DNA of 64,000 bases from Candidatus Altimarinota bacterium (GTDB lineage: Bacteria; Patescibacteriota; Gracilibacteria; RBG-16-42-10; JAQVLK01): contig JAQVLK010000001.1 in assembly GCA_028704165.1 (NCBI GenBank), positions 1 through 64,000 of the forward strand, written 5' to 3'. Of this stretch, positions 36,122-44,403 are shown piece by piece. The notes below the pieces were generated by a model. The model did no database searches and was not told the origin of the DNA. It worked only from the letters and a program-made list of their open reading frames with translations. Each line of letters opens with the position of its first letter. Position 1 is the first letter of the stretch. Position numbers and translations under genes: made by a program.

Positions 36122-36889
36122 ACCCAGGCCGCATAGATAGTATGCGAAGACATGTAAAGTGTGATTCTTCAAGACTGCCAACATGTAACGGATGGCCAAA
36201 AAGCTGACGAGTGCTGAGCTCAAAAATCCGACAGAGAGCAAGCTCCAGTCAGGTGTGCTTTCAAGTTTAAGAAAGCTCAAAAGCCCCGCTCCCAAGATGG
36301 CAGGGAGGCCGAGCATGAAAGAAAACCTAGCTGCTTTTGCTCTACTGACCCCCTGCAACATCCCCGCTGAAATAGTAATACCGGAGCGCGAGATTCCAGG
36401 TATGAGGGCGACAGCTTGCGCGATACCAATCAGGAAGGTTTTGCGAGCGCTTAGTTCTCCTCGAGGTTTTACTTTCTCAGCGAGCAAAAAGACCGTGCCA
36501 ATTACGATCATAAAAATACTGACCGATAGCACGTTGCGAAAATAAATATCAAAATAATCGTTGAAAGTAAATCCCACGATAGCGGCCGGGATGCTTCCGA
36601 TTACGATATAATAACCGAGGCGAGCTTCGGCGAAATCTTTACCGGCGTTTTTGGTGGCAGGGTTTAGGAAATCCACCATGCTTTTTATAATCCCCCACCA
36701 ATCTTTCCAAAAATAAACAATGAGAGCCAGCGAGGTGCCAAGGTGCAGTACCACATCAAAAAACTTGTCATCGGCGACGTCCAAGTTTAAAAAATTTTCA
36801 GCGAGCACCAAATGTCCGGAAGAGGAGACCGGAATGAATTCGGTGAGTCCTTGCAGGATGCCGAGGAGGAGGGAGTGGAAGATGGACAT
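36083..36889 (-). CDS. uppP: undecaprenyl-diphosphatase
   Basis: This 268-aa membrane protein has about seven to eight membrane segments. Both catalytic blocks are present: GLTEFIPVSSSGHLVLAE near the N-terminus and ALIPGISRSGITISAGML at about 175-195. It removes a phosphate from undecaprenyl diphosphate to recycle the lipid carrier used in peptidoglycan and glycan synthesis. It may also link to the sugar transferase at 28355. The gene's end overlaps the convergent small paralog by 39 bp. Confidence 0.96.
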   Translation of the reverse strand: MSIFHSLLLGILQGLTEFIPVSSSGHLVLAENFLNLDVADDKFFDVVLHLGTSLALIVYFWKDWWGIIKSMVDFLNPATKNAGKDFAEARLGYYIVIGSIPAAIVGFTFNDYFDIYFRNVLSVSIFMIVIGTVFLLAEKVKPRGELSARKTFLIGIAQAVALIPGISRSGITISAGMLQGVSRAKAARFSFMLGLPAILGAGLLSFLKLESTPDWSLLSVGFLSSALVSFLAIRYMLAVLKNHTLHVFAYYLCGLGLLGILLSFLENF

Positions 36890-36992
36890 AAGTAGTAAGC
36901 TAAGTAAGTATTAAGCTGAGTAAGACAGTGGCGCGAAACGAAACATTAATTATATTGTTTTATTGTTACATTGTTTCTACCCATTAAGCCAT

Positions 36993-37136
36993 TTAACCAT
37001 TTTTTTTGTTCATCAATTTCTGCAATTCAAAAACCTTCTTGCCAGAAACGGGCATTCTTTTGCGTTTACGTTTAGCTTTTTGCTCGAGTCGCTTCTCAAG
37101 CTGTTTTTCCAAATGTTGCAGGTCTTGATCTTGCAT
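36993..37136 (-). CDS. 47-aa basic conserved-looking small protein
   Basis: Read by eye on the minus strand: a 47-aa protein starting MQDQDLQHLEKQLEKRLEQK, then KAKRKRKRMPVSGKKVF and an LQKLMNKKNG end. The N-terminal half is a charged amphipathic helix; the KRKRKRMPVSGKKV centre is strongly basic and could bind nucleic acid. Coding is supported by the absence of in-frame stops and a protein-like amino-acid pattern in an otherwise repeat-word region. No family is assigned. Confidence 0.65.
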   Translation of the reverse strand: MQDQDLQHLEKQLEKRLEQKAKRKRKRMPVSGKKVFELQKLMNKKNG

Positions 37137-37252
37137 AAAAGAGAGGATTAAACAGCCTGTGAATTCTACCTTAACTAGAGGGAAATGAAAAAGTTGACAA
37201 AATTAAAAATAAGTGATAGATTGAGATTTGTAATTTCATTAAACAATCTGCA

Positions 37253-37582
37253 ATGACGATAAAATCAAACATCGCTTCTCTTCATGGGGCAAGGGATTTA
37301 AAGAGAAGTACTCTTCCTCCTATCTCTCCCCTCATAGACATAGACAGAGACGTAAACTACTGGATTGATCTTGTCTCTGACTTTGTTTCTTCTGGAGACG
37401 GAACGGCTAAGGGGGCTCCTAGGGGAAGAGACGAAATGGATCTTTGTTTACGTAGAGCGGAGGGAAACCTAGCTCTTGGAAAGAATATTGCTCTCGAAGA
37501 AAAGCAAGAGCTTTTAGAAAAGATCAGAGAACTAAGAGGAAAAGTTTTGGCTACTACAATTCCCGACCTTCAAAAGCGCTAA
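37253..37582 (+). CDS. hypothetical protein (109 aa)
   Basis: This small soluble protein is mixed in character: a Pro/Ser-rich N-terminus (STLPPISPLIDIDRDV), a middle with charged helices, and a C-terminal helix (LEEKQELLEKIRELRGKVLATTIPDL). I do not recognise a family. It converges with mltG with 3 bp between their ends. No strong ribosome-binding site is visible upstream of the ATG at 37253. Confidence 0.6.
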   Translation: MTIKSNIASLHGARDLKRSTLPPISPLIDIDRDVNYWIDLVSDFVSSGDGTAKGAPRGRDEMDLCLRRAEGNLALGKNIALEEKQELLEKIRELRGKVLATTIPDLQKR

Positions 37583-37585
37583 AAT

Positions 37586-38608
37586 CTATCTCAAATACTT
37601 GTACACGTTCTCATTGTGCTCGTCCAAGTTTTTGGAATAGATAACTTCGCCAGTGTCCAGGGTTGTTAGATAAAACCAATAAGGCGAATCGACGGGATTT
37701 AAGGCTGCCTTGATACTGGACAAGCTCGGACTGCAAATGGGTCCCGGAGGCAGTCCGGCGTATTTGCGAGTGTTGTAGGGTGAATCTATTTGTAGTGCTT
37801 CATGGTCTAGAGTAGCCTTCCAGTCTCCCAGTGCATATAAAACAGTAGCATCCACACCGAGTCCCATGCCAGCTTCTAATCTCTTCCAAAGCAGGCCAGC
37901 CACAATTTGGCGATCCTCATAACCTCTGACTTCGCGTTCCAGCAAACTCGCCATGGTCATGATTTCATGAATGCTACGACCTTGTTTCTCGGCCTGATTT
38001 CTTAATTCTTGTTCAAGCTTCTGATCGAGATTCATTAGCGTGCGATTGATCATACCGTAAACTTCGGTAGCGGGGGTGATGATGTAGGTGTCAGGAAAGA
38101 GGTATCCTTCGAGTCCTTGGTCCTCCGGGATAGAACTCAAAATCTCATAATCAAACTCGCAAGTCGCAACGCAGTCCAAGAAAGCCTGCTGCGTTGCATA
38201 GCCCTTTTCTTCCAAATAGCTTCCTATGTCGCTGGCGCGCCATCCTTCCAAGATAGTCATCCACATTTCATTCGGAGTTCCGGATAAAACTTCAACAGTT
38301 TCTGCAATATCATAAGACTTACGCAAGACAAAACTGCCAGCTTGGAAAGCTGTATCATCAGCATTTTGCTCAACATATTTTTTGAAAGCCCAGGCTGAAC
38401 GGATCAAATCTTCCTCTTCCAAAGAAACTGCAATTTGAGAAACACTCCAGCCTTGTTTTACTTCAAACTTCAAATTGCGTTGGTCATCTACATCAACTGC
38501 TTTTAAATTGGAGTTATAAACAGACTGAAACAAAAAATAAAGGAGCAATCCGGCCAGAACCGCCAGTAAAATGATTGCTCTAAAGGTGTGCGTTTTGCGA
38601 CGCCTCAT
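37586..38608 (-). CDS. mltG: endolytic murein transglycosylase MltG
   Basis: This 340-aa protein has an N-terminal membrane anchor (about 9-28, AIILLAVLAGLLLYFLF) and the YceG-like domain. It includes the LysM-like segment near 45-100 and the catalytic glutamate region ASLLEREVRGYEDRQIVAGLLWKRL (E at about 220). YNTRKYAGLPPGPICSPSLSSIKAALNP near the C-terminus is typical. It terminates glycan strands during peptidoglycan synthesis. The start overlaps the stop of the upstream gene as ATGA, so translation is coupled. Confidence 0.95.
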   Translation of the reverse strand: MRRRKTHTFRAIILLAVLAGLLLYFLFQSVYNSNLKAVDVDDQRNLKFEVKQGWSVSQIAVSLEEEDLIRSAWAFKKYVEQNADDTAFQAGSFVLRKSYDIAETVEVLSGTPNEMWMTILEGWRASDIGSYLEEKGYATQQAFLDCVATCEFDYEILSSIPEDQGLEGYLFPDTYIITPATEVYGMINRTLMNLDQKLEQELRNQAEKQGRSIHEIMTMASLLEREVRGYEDRQIVAGLLWKRLEAGMGLGVDATVLYALGDWKATLDHEALQIDSPYNTRKYAGLPPGPICSPSLSSIKAALNPVDSPYWFYLTTLDTGEVIYSKNLDEHNENVYKYLR

Positions 38609-39192
38609 TTTGTGACCTTAACTTCTTCTTGAAATTTTTTCCAAGGACTGTACCAAGGACGATTCTCATAAAATTCTCTGACCTGGCTTAGTTTTTCAAG
38701 CTGTAATCTTTCCTCTGCTCTTTTCTTCTCCAGATACTGAACTTTTTTCTTAAGCTTAATTTTTTCAGCACGTGCGGTGTCCAGGAGTTTTAATTTGGCT
38801 TCCATTTGACCCATCTTGAAAGCAAGTTGTGCCTTGTATTCAGCATAGTCCTCGATAATCTTCCTTTTTTCAGCTTCCAACTCCAGCAACTTTCCTGTAA
38901 AACTTTTCCAATCCATATCGTCACTGACCAGTGCCTTGCTTTCTGCGGGGTGATTTTTTTTGCTGAGCTTGGGAGCTTTTTTGACCTCATTAATACTTGC
39001 ATTATCAATTCCCATGCTTAGATATTCTTGAGCGAATTGTTGGATCTCAGTGGTCTTGAAAATAAACTCCGGACCATGTTTTCCGTTAACTTTGATAGCC
39101 TTAATCTTCCCGCTCTTAACATAGTTGCGGATGCTTTTTGTACTGCGGTTGAGGAGTGCCGCAACTTCCTGAATAGTGAGTTTGTCTTTCAT
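38605..39192 (-). CDS. MerR/excisionase-type HTH protein with coiled coil
   Basis: This 195-aa protein starts with a winged helix-turn-helix (residues 4-55, LTIQEVAALLNRSTKSIRNYVKSGKIKAIKVNGKHGPEFIFKTTEIQQF). A linker leads to a long coiled coil (about 95-175) rich in Lys and Glu. The HTH family binds DNA as a dimer. Overlap with mltG by ATGA makes it a candidate local regulator or a cell-division-linked DNA-binding protein. A CACCAC-GA-GTGGTG palindrome lies 41 bp upstream of its start. Confidence 0.8.
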   Translation of the reverse strand: MKDKLTIQEVAALLNRSTKSIRNYVKSGKIKAIKVNGKHGPEFIFKTTEIQQFAQEYLSMGIDNASINEVKKAPKLSKKNHPAESKALVSDDMDWKSFTGKLLELEAEKRKIIEDYAEYKAQLAFKMGQMEAKLKLLDTARAEKIKLKKKVQYLEKKRAEERLQLEKLSQVREFYENRPWYSPWKKFQEEVKVTK

Positions 39193-39232
39193 TTTACTTT
39201 TCTTTATTGGTTCGATTACGCTGCGCTACACT

Positions 39233-39246
39233 CACCACGAGTGGTG
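39233..39246. promoter_or_regulatory. palindrome upstream of HTH gene
   Basis: CACCACGAGTGGTG is an interrupted 6+6 palindrome 41-54 bp upstream of the HTH-coiled-coil gene at 39192, followed by GCTGC-TTT-GCAGC. It could be an operator for the encoded HTH protein. This is inference from position and symmetry. Confidence 0.35.
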
Positions 39247-39477
39247 TGATCAGCTGCTTTGCAGCAATAAGAATTAACTTTTATCACATTACGCAAGTTT
39301 GTTGCGAACTTAGTGATTTTCTAGGGTAGAAACCAGAAAACCTTATAAAAAAGGCGTGAATCTGGCTTCAGGGGCAGGGGTAGAATAGCAAAGGGTGGAA
39401 AGAGAATCAATAGATCAAAAAAACAAAAGAACGATAAATCAAGAGAACAAAGCATCAAAAAATACATAAACAATAAA

Positions 39478-39858
39478 TCAGCGAGATCTACGCTGTTTTT
39501 TAACATGTTTTTCCAGGCTTGCTATTTGCGTCCAGAGCATGGCACCAATTTGATCGGCCAAAGAAGAACAAACTTGATTAGCACTTGCAGATATAATTTG
39601 CTGTTCTTTTGCGAAAGAAATTAAGTATTCAGCTTCTTTCAAAGAACCGTAAGAAATTTCAAAGAAATTTAATTGGACAGCAGGTCTTTTTCTAGCATAG
39701 CCTTCGACATAGTTTAAGGTTACCGAAAGAGCAGCTTTTCTTAACTGATCCCTAACCACGTTTTCTCTATAGTGCAGGGTTTTTGTCATTTTAAAAACAT
39801 GATTTGTAAAGGCATTCATTTTCTCCAGTAAGATTTGGCGATATTCTTGATTGTTCAT
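39478..39858 (-). CDS. four-helix-bundle (S23/IVP-type) protein
   Basis: This 126-aa helical protein has the family pattern FKMTKTLHYRENVVRDQLRKAALSVTLNYVEGYARKR, then NFFEISYGSLKEAEYLISFAKEQ. This matches the four-helix-bundle family, which in other bacteria is often encoded by intervening sequences in 23S rRNA genes or linked to retroelements. No rRNA or retroelement is near it here. Codon use is unremarkable. It is followed by a purine-rich non-coding stretch at 39361-39477. Confidence 0.88.
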   Translation of the reverse strand: MNNQEYRQILLEKMNAFTNHVFKMTKTLHYRENVVRDQLRKAALSVTLNYVEGYARKRPAVQLNFFEISYGSLKEAEYLISFAKEQQIISASANQVCSSLADQIGAMLWTQIASLEKHVKKQRRSR

Positions 39859-39873
39859 AAAAGGTTTTAGGTG

Positions 39874-41340
39874 TTAGTAATTTTGATTAATTGATTTCTT
39901 GATTCTTTGCTTACCTACCACTAATAACAATGTGAGCAAGAGGTAATAGGTAAATAGCCAAATGGTGCCTACTGTCCCCGTCTCCACCGACGCCAGCGGA
40001 ATGGCCGCACAAAGTTCGGTAACTTTAATAATGTATTCCAGGGTCAACCAAGCAATCCAGCTCAAGATAGTTCCCAGCGGAGGAAAGATGGCATAAATAG
40101 CACTCGCGAGAAAACCAAAAAGCATGGAAAGAGGAATGGCAGGGGCGACTAGTAAATTTGCCAGTGGAGAGATGAGGGAAAGTCTGCCAAAGGTGCTGAG
40201 GATTAAGGGCACAGCGGTCACTTGAGCTGACAAGGTCATACTCAAGGACTCACGAATCGCCAAAGTATTGGGTAGAAAGCTGAGAAACTTTTCGAAATAC
40301 GGAGAGACATAGATAAGTCCCAGAGTCGCCAAAAAAGAAAGTTGAAAACCGACATCAGAACGCAAGATCAAAGGATTGACTGCCAGCATTAACACCGCGC
40401 TTAATAGTAAAACAATCGAAATCTGACTTTGTCTCCCAGATTGCAGAGCAATCAAACTAATAATTCCCATGATACTGGCACGTACCACGGCGGCCGAAGC
40501 TCCGACGAGAATTGTAAAGCTAACGATACTAAAAACGGTTAAGCAAAACTTTAACTTTCGTGGCAAGGGCTTGAAGATAGCTGCCAGGATCACGATGATC
40601 AAAGTGATGTTGTAGCCGGAGATGGCGATGATATGTGTCAGCCCCGTAGTATTAAAATCCTCCATCAAGTTCTCTGGAATCCCCTTCCTTGAGCCCAGCA
40701 AGAGTCCTGCCAAAAATGAAGCTTGCGGCTCATGCCAGAGTCTGTTGATTAAACTTTCATAACTTTCTTTGAAACGGAAAATCCAATAGAAAAAAGAAAA
40801 CTTGTTTGTCTCAGCAACTTTCTCAATGAATGGATTGTAAATGACGGAATGGATTCCGTAACGTGCCAAATAATCCTTGTAAGAAAAAGTATCAAATTCA
40901 ATCGGAGTTAGAAGTTTGCCTGAGACTTTTAATTTTTCTCCGTACTTAAATTCCGGATAAACCGGCTTACTAATAAGGAGCTTTCCAGTCACTTCCCTGC
41001 CATCCAAGCTCTCGGCACAAAGTGTCAGATTGGTCTTGTCATTTCTACGATCGGGCTCGGCGCAGATCTTTCCTAGGACCGTGAACTTGCCTTGCTCATT
41101 ATAAAAGCTTAGAAGCTGCTCATTAATTGTGGGAGTAAACATTTGGTAACGACCGTAACCTCCCAATACGCACAGGACTATTAACAGAAAAAACAGAACC
41201 TGCTTCTTCCAGAGAGGGATCAGGCTTAGCAGTACAAGTGTGAGAAGAAATAAATAAGCTTGATTCAACTCGAAGGGTCCTAAGAAAACTCCCAAGAGGA
41301 AGGAGAGGAGGCTGGAGGTGACAATGAAGGATTTGTTCAT
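39874..41340 (-). CDS. ComEC/Rec2-type DNA uptake channel (competence domain only)
   Basis: The start at ATG 41340 gives 488 aa. There are about ten membrane segments, a DUF4131-like N-terminal part (residues 60-170, KFTVLGKICAEPDRRND) and the Competence domain (about 215-470, ASFLAGLLLGSRKGIPENLMEDFNTTGLTHIIAISGYNITLI). The C-terminal metallo-beta-lactamase domain found in longer ComEC proteins is absent. The protein ends shortly after the last membrane segment. It probably moves single-stranded DNA across the membrane, a common CPR trait. Confidence 0.9.
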   Translation of the reverse strand: MNKSFIVTSSLLSFLLGVFLGPFELNQAYLFLLTLVLLSLIPLWKKQVLFFLLIVLCVLGGYGRYQMFTPTINEQLLSFYNEQGKFTVLGKICAEPDRRNDKTNLTLCAESLDGREVTGKLLISKPVYPEFKYGEKLKVSGKLLTPIEFDTFSYKDYLARYGIHSVIYNPFIEKVAETNKFSFFYWIFRFKESYESLINRLWHEPQASFLAGLLLGSRKGIPENLMEDFNTTGLTHIIAISGYNITLIIVILAAIFKPLPRKLKFCLTVFSIVSFTILVGASAAVVRASIMGIISLIALQSGRQSQISIVLLLSAVLMLAVNPLILRSDVGFQLSFLATLGLIYVSPYFEKFLSFLPNTLAIRESLSMTLSAQVTAVPLILSTFGRLSLISPLANLLVAPAIPLSMLFGFLASAIYAIFPPLGTILSWIAWLTLEYIIKVTELCAAIPLASVETGTVGTIWLFTYYLLLTLLLVVGKQRIKKSINQNY

Positions 41341-41434
41341 AAGAACTTGGATAAAATGCCAAAAACCTAAAATCAAAATCCAATGACATTTCAGCATAAC
41401 TGAGAAAGATTAAGGCAAGATTAAGACATGGGAC

Positions 41435-41466
41435 CCCGCCCGTACCGAACGGTACGTTCGGGCGGG
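41435..41466. repeat. 32-bp CCCGCCCG...CGGGCGGG hairpin element
   Basis: The element begins CCCGCCCGTACCGAAC and ends GGTACGTTCGGGCGGG. These are the same terminal sequences that bound the 100-bp insertion at 46148-46247, here fused with no insert. The inner GTACC-GAAC-GGTAC forms a second hairpin. Confidence 0.85.
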
Positions 41467-41655
41467 CACAACGCCATGCCTACTCCAAAGGCTCCGGCAG
41501 GTAAAAATAAGAATGATGCGAATGGATATGGGACCACCACGAATAGCGGAAATGGTTAAATGGCCGAAATGGCTTGTAACCATTTAACCATTTGTTTTAT
41601 GCTTGCCTTTCAGTTCTCCTATGTCTAGAATAGACCCGAAATAAGGATTACTATC

Positions 41656-41850
41656 ATGAACATTTTTATCAGCGCTTTCGTAGTCAGCTTTCTCCTAGTA
41701 TTAGCATTTTCGTTGGTGAACTTTTATCACCTCAGTAAATACAAGGGCATGGGGAAATTAACCGTCCCTTCTATTTATTTGGCACTGTGCATTTTAGCCG
41801 TGCTGGCCATCTATAGTGTCTTGCAAATTTCCGCTTATTACCTAGCTTAA
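41656..41850 (+). CDS. small two-pass membrane protein (64 aa)
   Basis: This protein is almost entirely hydrophobic with two membrane helices (FISAFVVSFLLVLAFSLVNF and IYLALCILAVLAIYSVLQI). A short positively charged loop (HLSKYKGMGK) joins them. It is encoded 4 bp before the PH-domain membrane protein and is presumably a partner in the same operon. No family is recognised. Confidence 0.7.
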   Translation: MNIFISAFVVSFLLVLAFSLVNFYHLSKYKGMGKLTVPSIYLALCILAVLAIYSVLQISAYYLA

Positions 41851-41854
41851 AACT

Positions 41855-42499
41855 ATGCCTTACGACGACTTCAATTTTGAAGGACAGGCCAAAACCGAGA
41901 GAATATTGTATTGCTCTCGTAGGCACTGGATGCATTTTGTCTTTCTTTTTGTTCGTAACAATATCGTAGCTGCCTTCGGCAGTGGGGCGATGGCTGCCGC
42001 TTGTTATTTCCTTTTACAAAATCTTGCTGATTTCGATAAGCAATTAGTGACACGTTTGTTGGTAGTATTCGTGCTACTAATTATGTTTGCAACCACATTG
42101 CTCACTTGGACTATCTGGTATCTCACGGTCACTATTATCACCAGCCGCCGCTTGGTCAAGAGTGTGCAGAAAGGAATTTTCAGTCACTACGCACATGACT
42201 TGAAACTGATGGCAATTCAAGATGTGACTTACAAATATTCTCATCCTGTTCAGTATCTTTTTAACTATGGACAAATCCTGGTGCGCGCAGCTTCCGGCGA
42301 AGAAGGGAAATTTAAGTTGAATCACATTCCAAATCCCAGAGACTTGCATCATTACTTGAGTAAAGTCATCGGCCTCTTGGAAAAGAATCCCGATCCTACC
42401 TCCGAAGAATTACCTGTTTTTATGGACAAGGGTTGGAAGGGTAAGAGGAAGTGGGAGAAAGAGGTCAAGAAAAGTGCTGGGGCGGATGATTTGGTATAA
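41855..42499 (+). CDS. bacterial PH-domain membrane protein (YdbS-like)
   Basis: This 214-aa protein has two membrane helices (about 40-85). They are followed by a bacterial PH-like domain (TSRRLVKSVQKGIFSHYAHDLKLMAIQDVTYKYSHPVQYLFNYGQILVRAASGEEGKF-type strands). The last 45 residues are charged and basic. Its function in the membrane is unknown; PH-like domains often mediate membrane-protein assembly or stress signalling. It follows the 64-aa membrane protein by 4 bp. Confidence 0.8.
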   Translation: MPYDDFNFEGQAKTERILYCSRRHWMHFVFLFVRNNIVAAFGSGAMAAACYFLLQNLADFDKQLVTRLLVVFVLLIMFATTLLTWTIWYLTVTIITSRRLVKSVQKGIFSHYAHDLKLMAIQDVTYKYSHPVQYLFNYGQILVRAASGEEGKFKLNHIPNPRDLHHYLSKVIGLLEKNPDPTSEELPVFMDKGWKGKRKWEKEVKKSAGADDLV

Positions 42500-42635
42500 A
42501 AAATATAATGTTGCATTATTAAATTGTTGTATTGTTGGGATTTGCTGAAACAATCTAAGAATGTAACAAGAAAACAATTAGCTTCTTTCCAGTCCCTGCT
42601 GCCTGTGCTATTTTAGGGAAGCTTAAAGAACTCTT

Positions 42636-44069
42636 ATGTCTGACATCCGCGTACGCATGGCCCCTTCACCGACGGGAGCGCTGCATATTGGCACGGTACG
42701 TACGGCCCTTTTTAACTACCTCTACGCCAAGCATGTGGGTGGTACTTATGTTTTGCGTATTGAAGACACCGATAAGACGCGTTCTACGGTGGAATTTGAA
42801 GAGCAGATTGTACAAGGATTAACTGATCTTGGACTGGTTCCGGATGAAGGGGTAGGAGTTGGCGGTCCGTATGGACCTTATAAACAGAGTGAGCGAGTCG
42901 AGATTTATCACGAATATTTACAAAAACTTTTGGACGATGGCAAAGCTTATTACTGTTATTGCACCAAGGATGAACTTGAAGCAGAACGAGAGCGTTGTGA
43001 AAAAGAAAAACTCCCACCACGTTACAGTGGCAAGTGCCGTGAGTTAACAAGGGAGCCAGCTGAAGGTGCGGTCATTCGCTTCAAAACCCCGCAGACTGGC
43101 GAGATCAGTTATGAAGATACTGTCCGTGGCAAAGTAACTGTTCAGGTCAAAGAGCTGGATGACTTTGTTATTGCCAAGAACTTGGACGAAGCACTCTATA
43201 ACTTCTCGGTAGTGATCGACGACATCACCATGAAGATCACGCATGTTATTCGCGGGGAAGATCATATTTCGAATACTCCCAAGCAAATCTTGATTTACCA
43301 AGCCTTAGGATTTACGCCTCCGCAATTTGCACATTTACCATTAATTTTGAACGAGGATCGTTCCAAACTAAGTAAACGCAAGAACAAAGTCGAGTTCCGC
43401 GATTACTTGGCACAGGGATATCTTCCGGAAGCACTCGTCAACTTCCTGGCCTTGCTGGGCTGGAATCCGGGAGACGATCGTGAGATTTTTTCTTTACCGG
43501 AAATTATCAAAGAATTTAGCCTGGAACGCGTGCAGAAATCAGGTGCTGTCTTTGATATCAAGAAGCTGAACTGGATGAACGGACAGTGGATCAGAAAGCT
43601 TTCCATAGAGGAGCTTGCCTCCAAACTAAAACCCTTCTTGCAGGACAATAAACTTGATGAAAAAACTTTGAAAAAGGCTGTCCAAGTTACTCAAAGCAGA
43701 CTGGAAAAACTGGCCGAGGCCTCAGAACATATGCACTTTTTCTTTGAACTTCCCGTGTATGAAAAGAGCTTACTGATAGGCAAAAACATGGATGAGGCAC
43801 TGGCCAAACTAGCCTTGGAAAAGAGCCTAGAACTTGTGAGAGAACTTCCAGACTGGGAAGCGCTGGAACTTCCCGCAGCTGAGGAAATGATGAAAACAGA
43901 GTTCCTGAAATTGATCGAAAAACTAAACTTAAAGACCGGACAAGTGCTCTGGCCGGTACGCGCCGCGTTATCCGGGACTTCCTTTAGTCCGGGAGCTTTC
44001 GAGATGTTGTGGGTGTTGGGGCGAGAGGAGAGTGTGGGGAGGTTGGAAAGTGCGTTGGGGAAATTTTAA
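42636..44069 (+). CDS. gltX: glutamyl-tRNA synthetase
   Basis: This 477-aa class I synthetase has the HIGH-type motif APSPTGALHIGTVRTALFNYLYAKH at the N-terminus and the KMSKS-type motif SKLSKRKNK at about 245. It also has the anticodon-binding region (LNWMNGQWIRKLSIEELASKLKPF). The length and order are standard for bacterial GluRS. It charges tRNA-Glu and, if no GlnRS is present, probably tRNA-Gln as well. It is a stand-alone gene whose 3' end faces the 44-aa small gene across a pair of hairpins. Confidence 0.97.
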   Translation: MSDIRVRMAPSPTGALHIGTVRTALFNYLYAKHVGGTYVLRIEDTDKTRSTVEFEEQIVQGLTDLGLVPDEGVGVGGPYGPYKQSERVEIYHEYLQKLLDDGKAYYCYCTKDELEAERERCEKEKLPPRYSGKCRELTREPAEGAVIRFKTPQTGEISYEDTVRGKVTVQVKELDDFVIAKNLDEALYNFSVVIDDITMKITHVIRGEDHISNTPKQILIYQALGFTPPQFAHLPLILNEDRSKLSKRKNKVEFRDYLAQGYLPEALVNFLALLGWNPGDDREIFSLPEIIKEFSLERVQKSGAVFDIKKLNWMNGQWIRKLSIEELASKLKPFLQDNKLDEKTLKKAVQVTQSRLEKLAEASEHMHFFFELPVYEKSLLIGKNMDEALAKLALEKSLELVRELPDWEALELPAAEEMMKTEFLKLIEKLNLKTGQVLWPVRAALSGTSFSPGAFEMLWVLGREESVGRLESALGKF

Positions 44070-44073
44070 GAGG

Positions 44074-44112
44074 CCCTGCAGGAATTTCCCACAGGGCTCT
44101 CGATCCGAGAGA
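44074..44112. terminator. paired hairpins between gltX and 44-aa gene
   Basis: CCCTG/CAGGG (about 44074-44096) and CTCTCG-ATC-CGAGAG (about 44097-44111) lie in the gap between the two convergent gene ends. Neither has a good T-tract on the minus strand, so they may act as a weak bidirectional terminator. Confidence 0.45.
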
Positions 44113-44247
44113 TTACTTCTTTGTCAGACGCACCTTCTTCTGACCTCCATCCTTGGTCGTGACGGTGAAAACGACAGATCCACCGTTCTCAAGGACTTTC
44201 TGCGCCAATTCAAGCTGAGTTTCTCTCGGAAGTGTTTTTTGAGACAT
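44113..44247 (-). CDS. 44-aa small protein with strong expression signals
   Basis: The small protein was found by eye: MSQKTLPRETQLELAQKVLE, NGGSVVFTVTTKDGGQKKV, ending RLTKK. The helical N-terminus plus beta-hairpin-like SVVFTVTTKDGG end suggests a compact fold. Unlike most genes here it has a clear Shine-Dalgarno (AAAGGGGAG, 4 nt before ATG) and a near-consensus promoter. Codons are GC-richer than the neighbours (GTC, ACC, AAG). No family is recognised. It may be highly expressed or recently acquired. Confidence 0.7.
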   Translation of the reverse strand: MSQKTLPRETQLELAQKVLENGGSVVFTVTTKDGGQKKVRLTKK

Positions 44248-44320
44248 TGTCTCCCCTTTCTATTCATCCCGTGGTCAGCCCTGCGATATGCAAAACTTAC
44301 AAAACCAACGGAGATGCCAT

Positions 44321-44350
44321 TTTATAGCACTTAGAGGACCAAGATGTCAA
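44321..44350 (-). promoter_or_regulatory. strong sigma70-type promoter of 44-aa gene
   Basis: The minus strand reads TTGACA, 18 bp, then TATAAA, preceded by TGC to form an extended -10. The -35 box lies inside the palindrome GTCAAGCTTGAC (44346-44357). A 66-nt leader precedes the ATG at 44247. Confidence 0.75.
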
Positions 44351-44403
44351 GCTTGACTTTAATTAATTCTATAGTAAACTACTGAACAGTAATTTTTTAT
44401 TGG

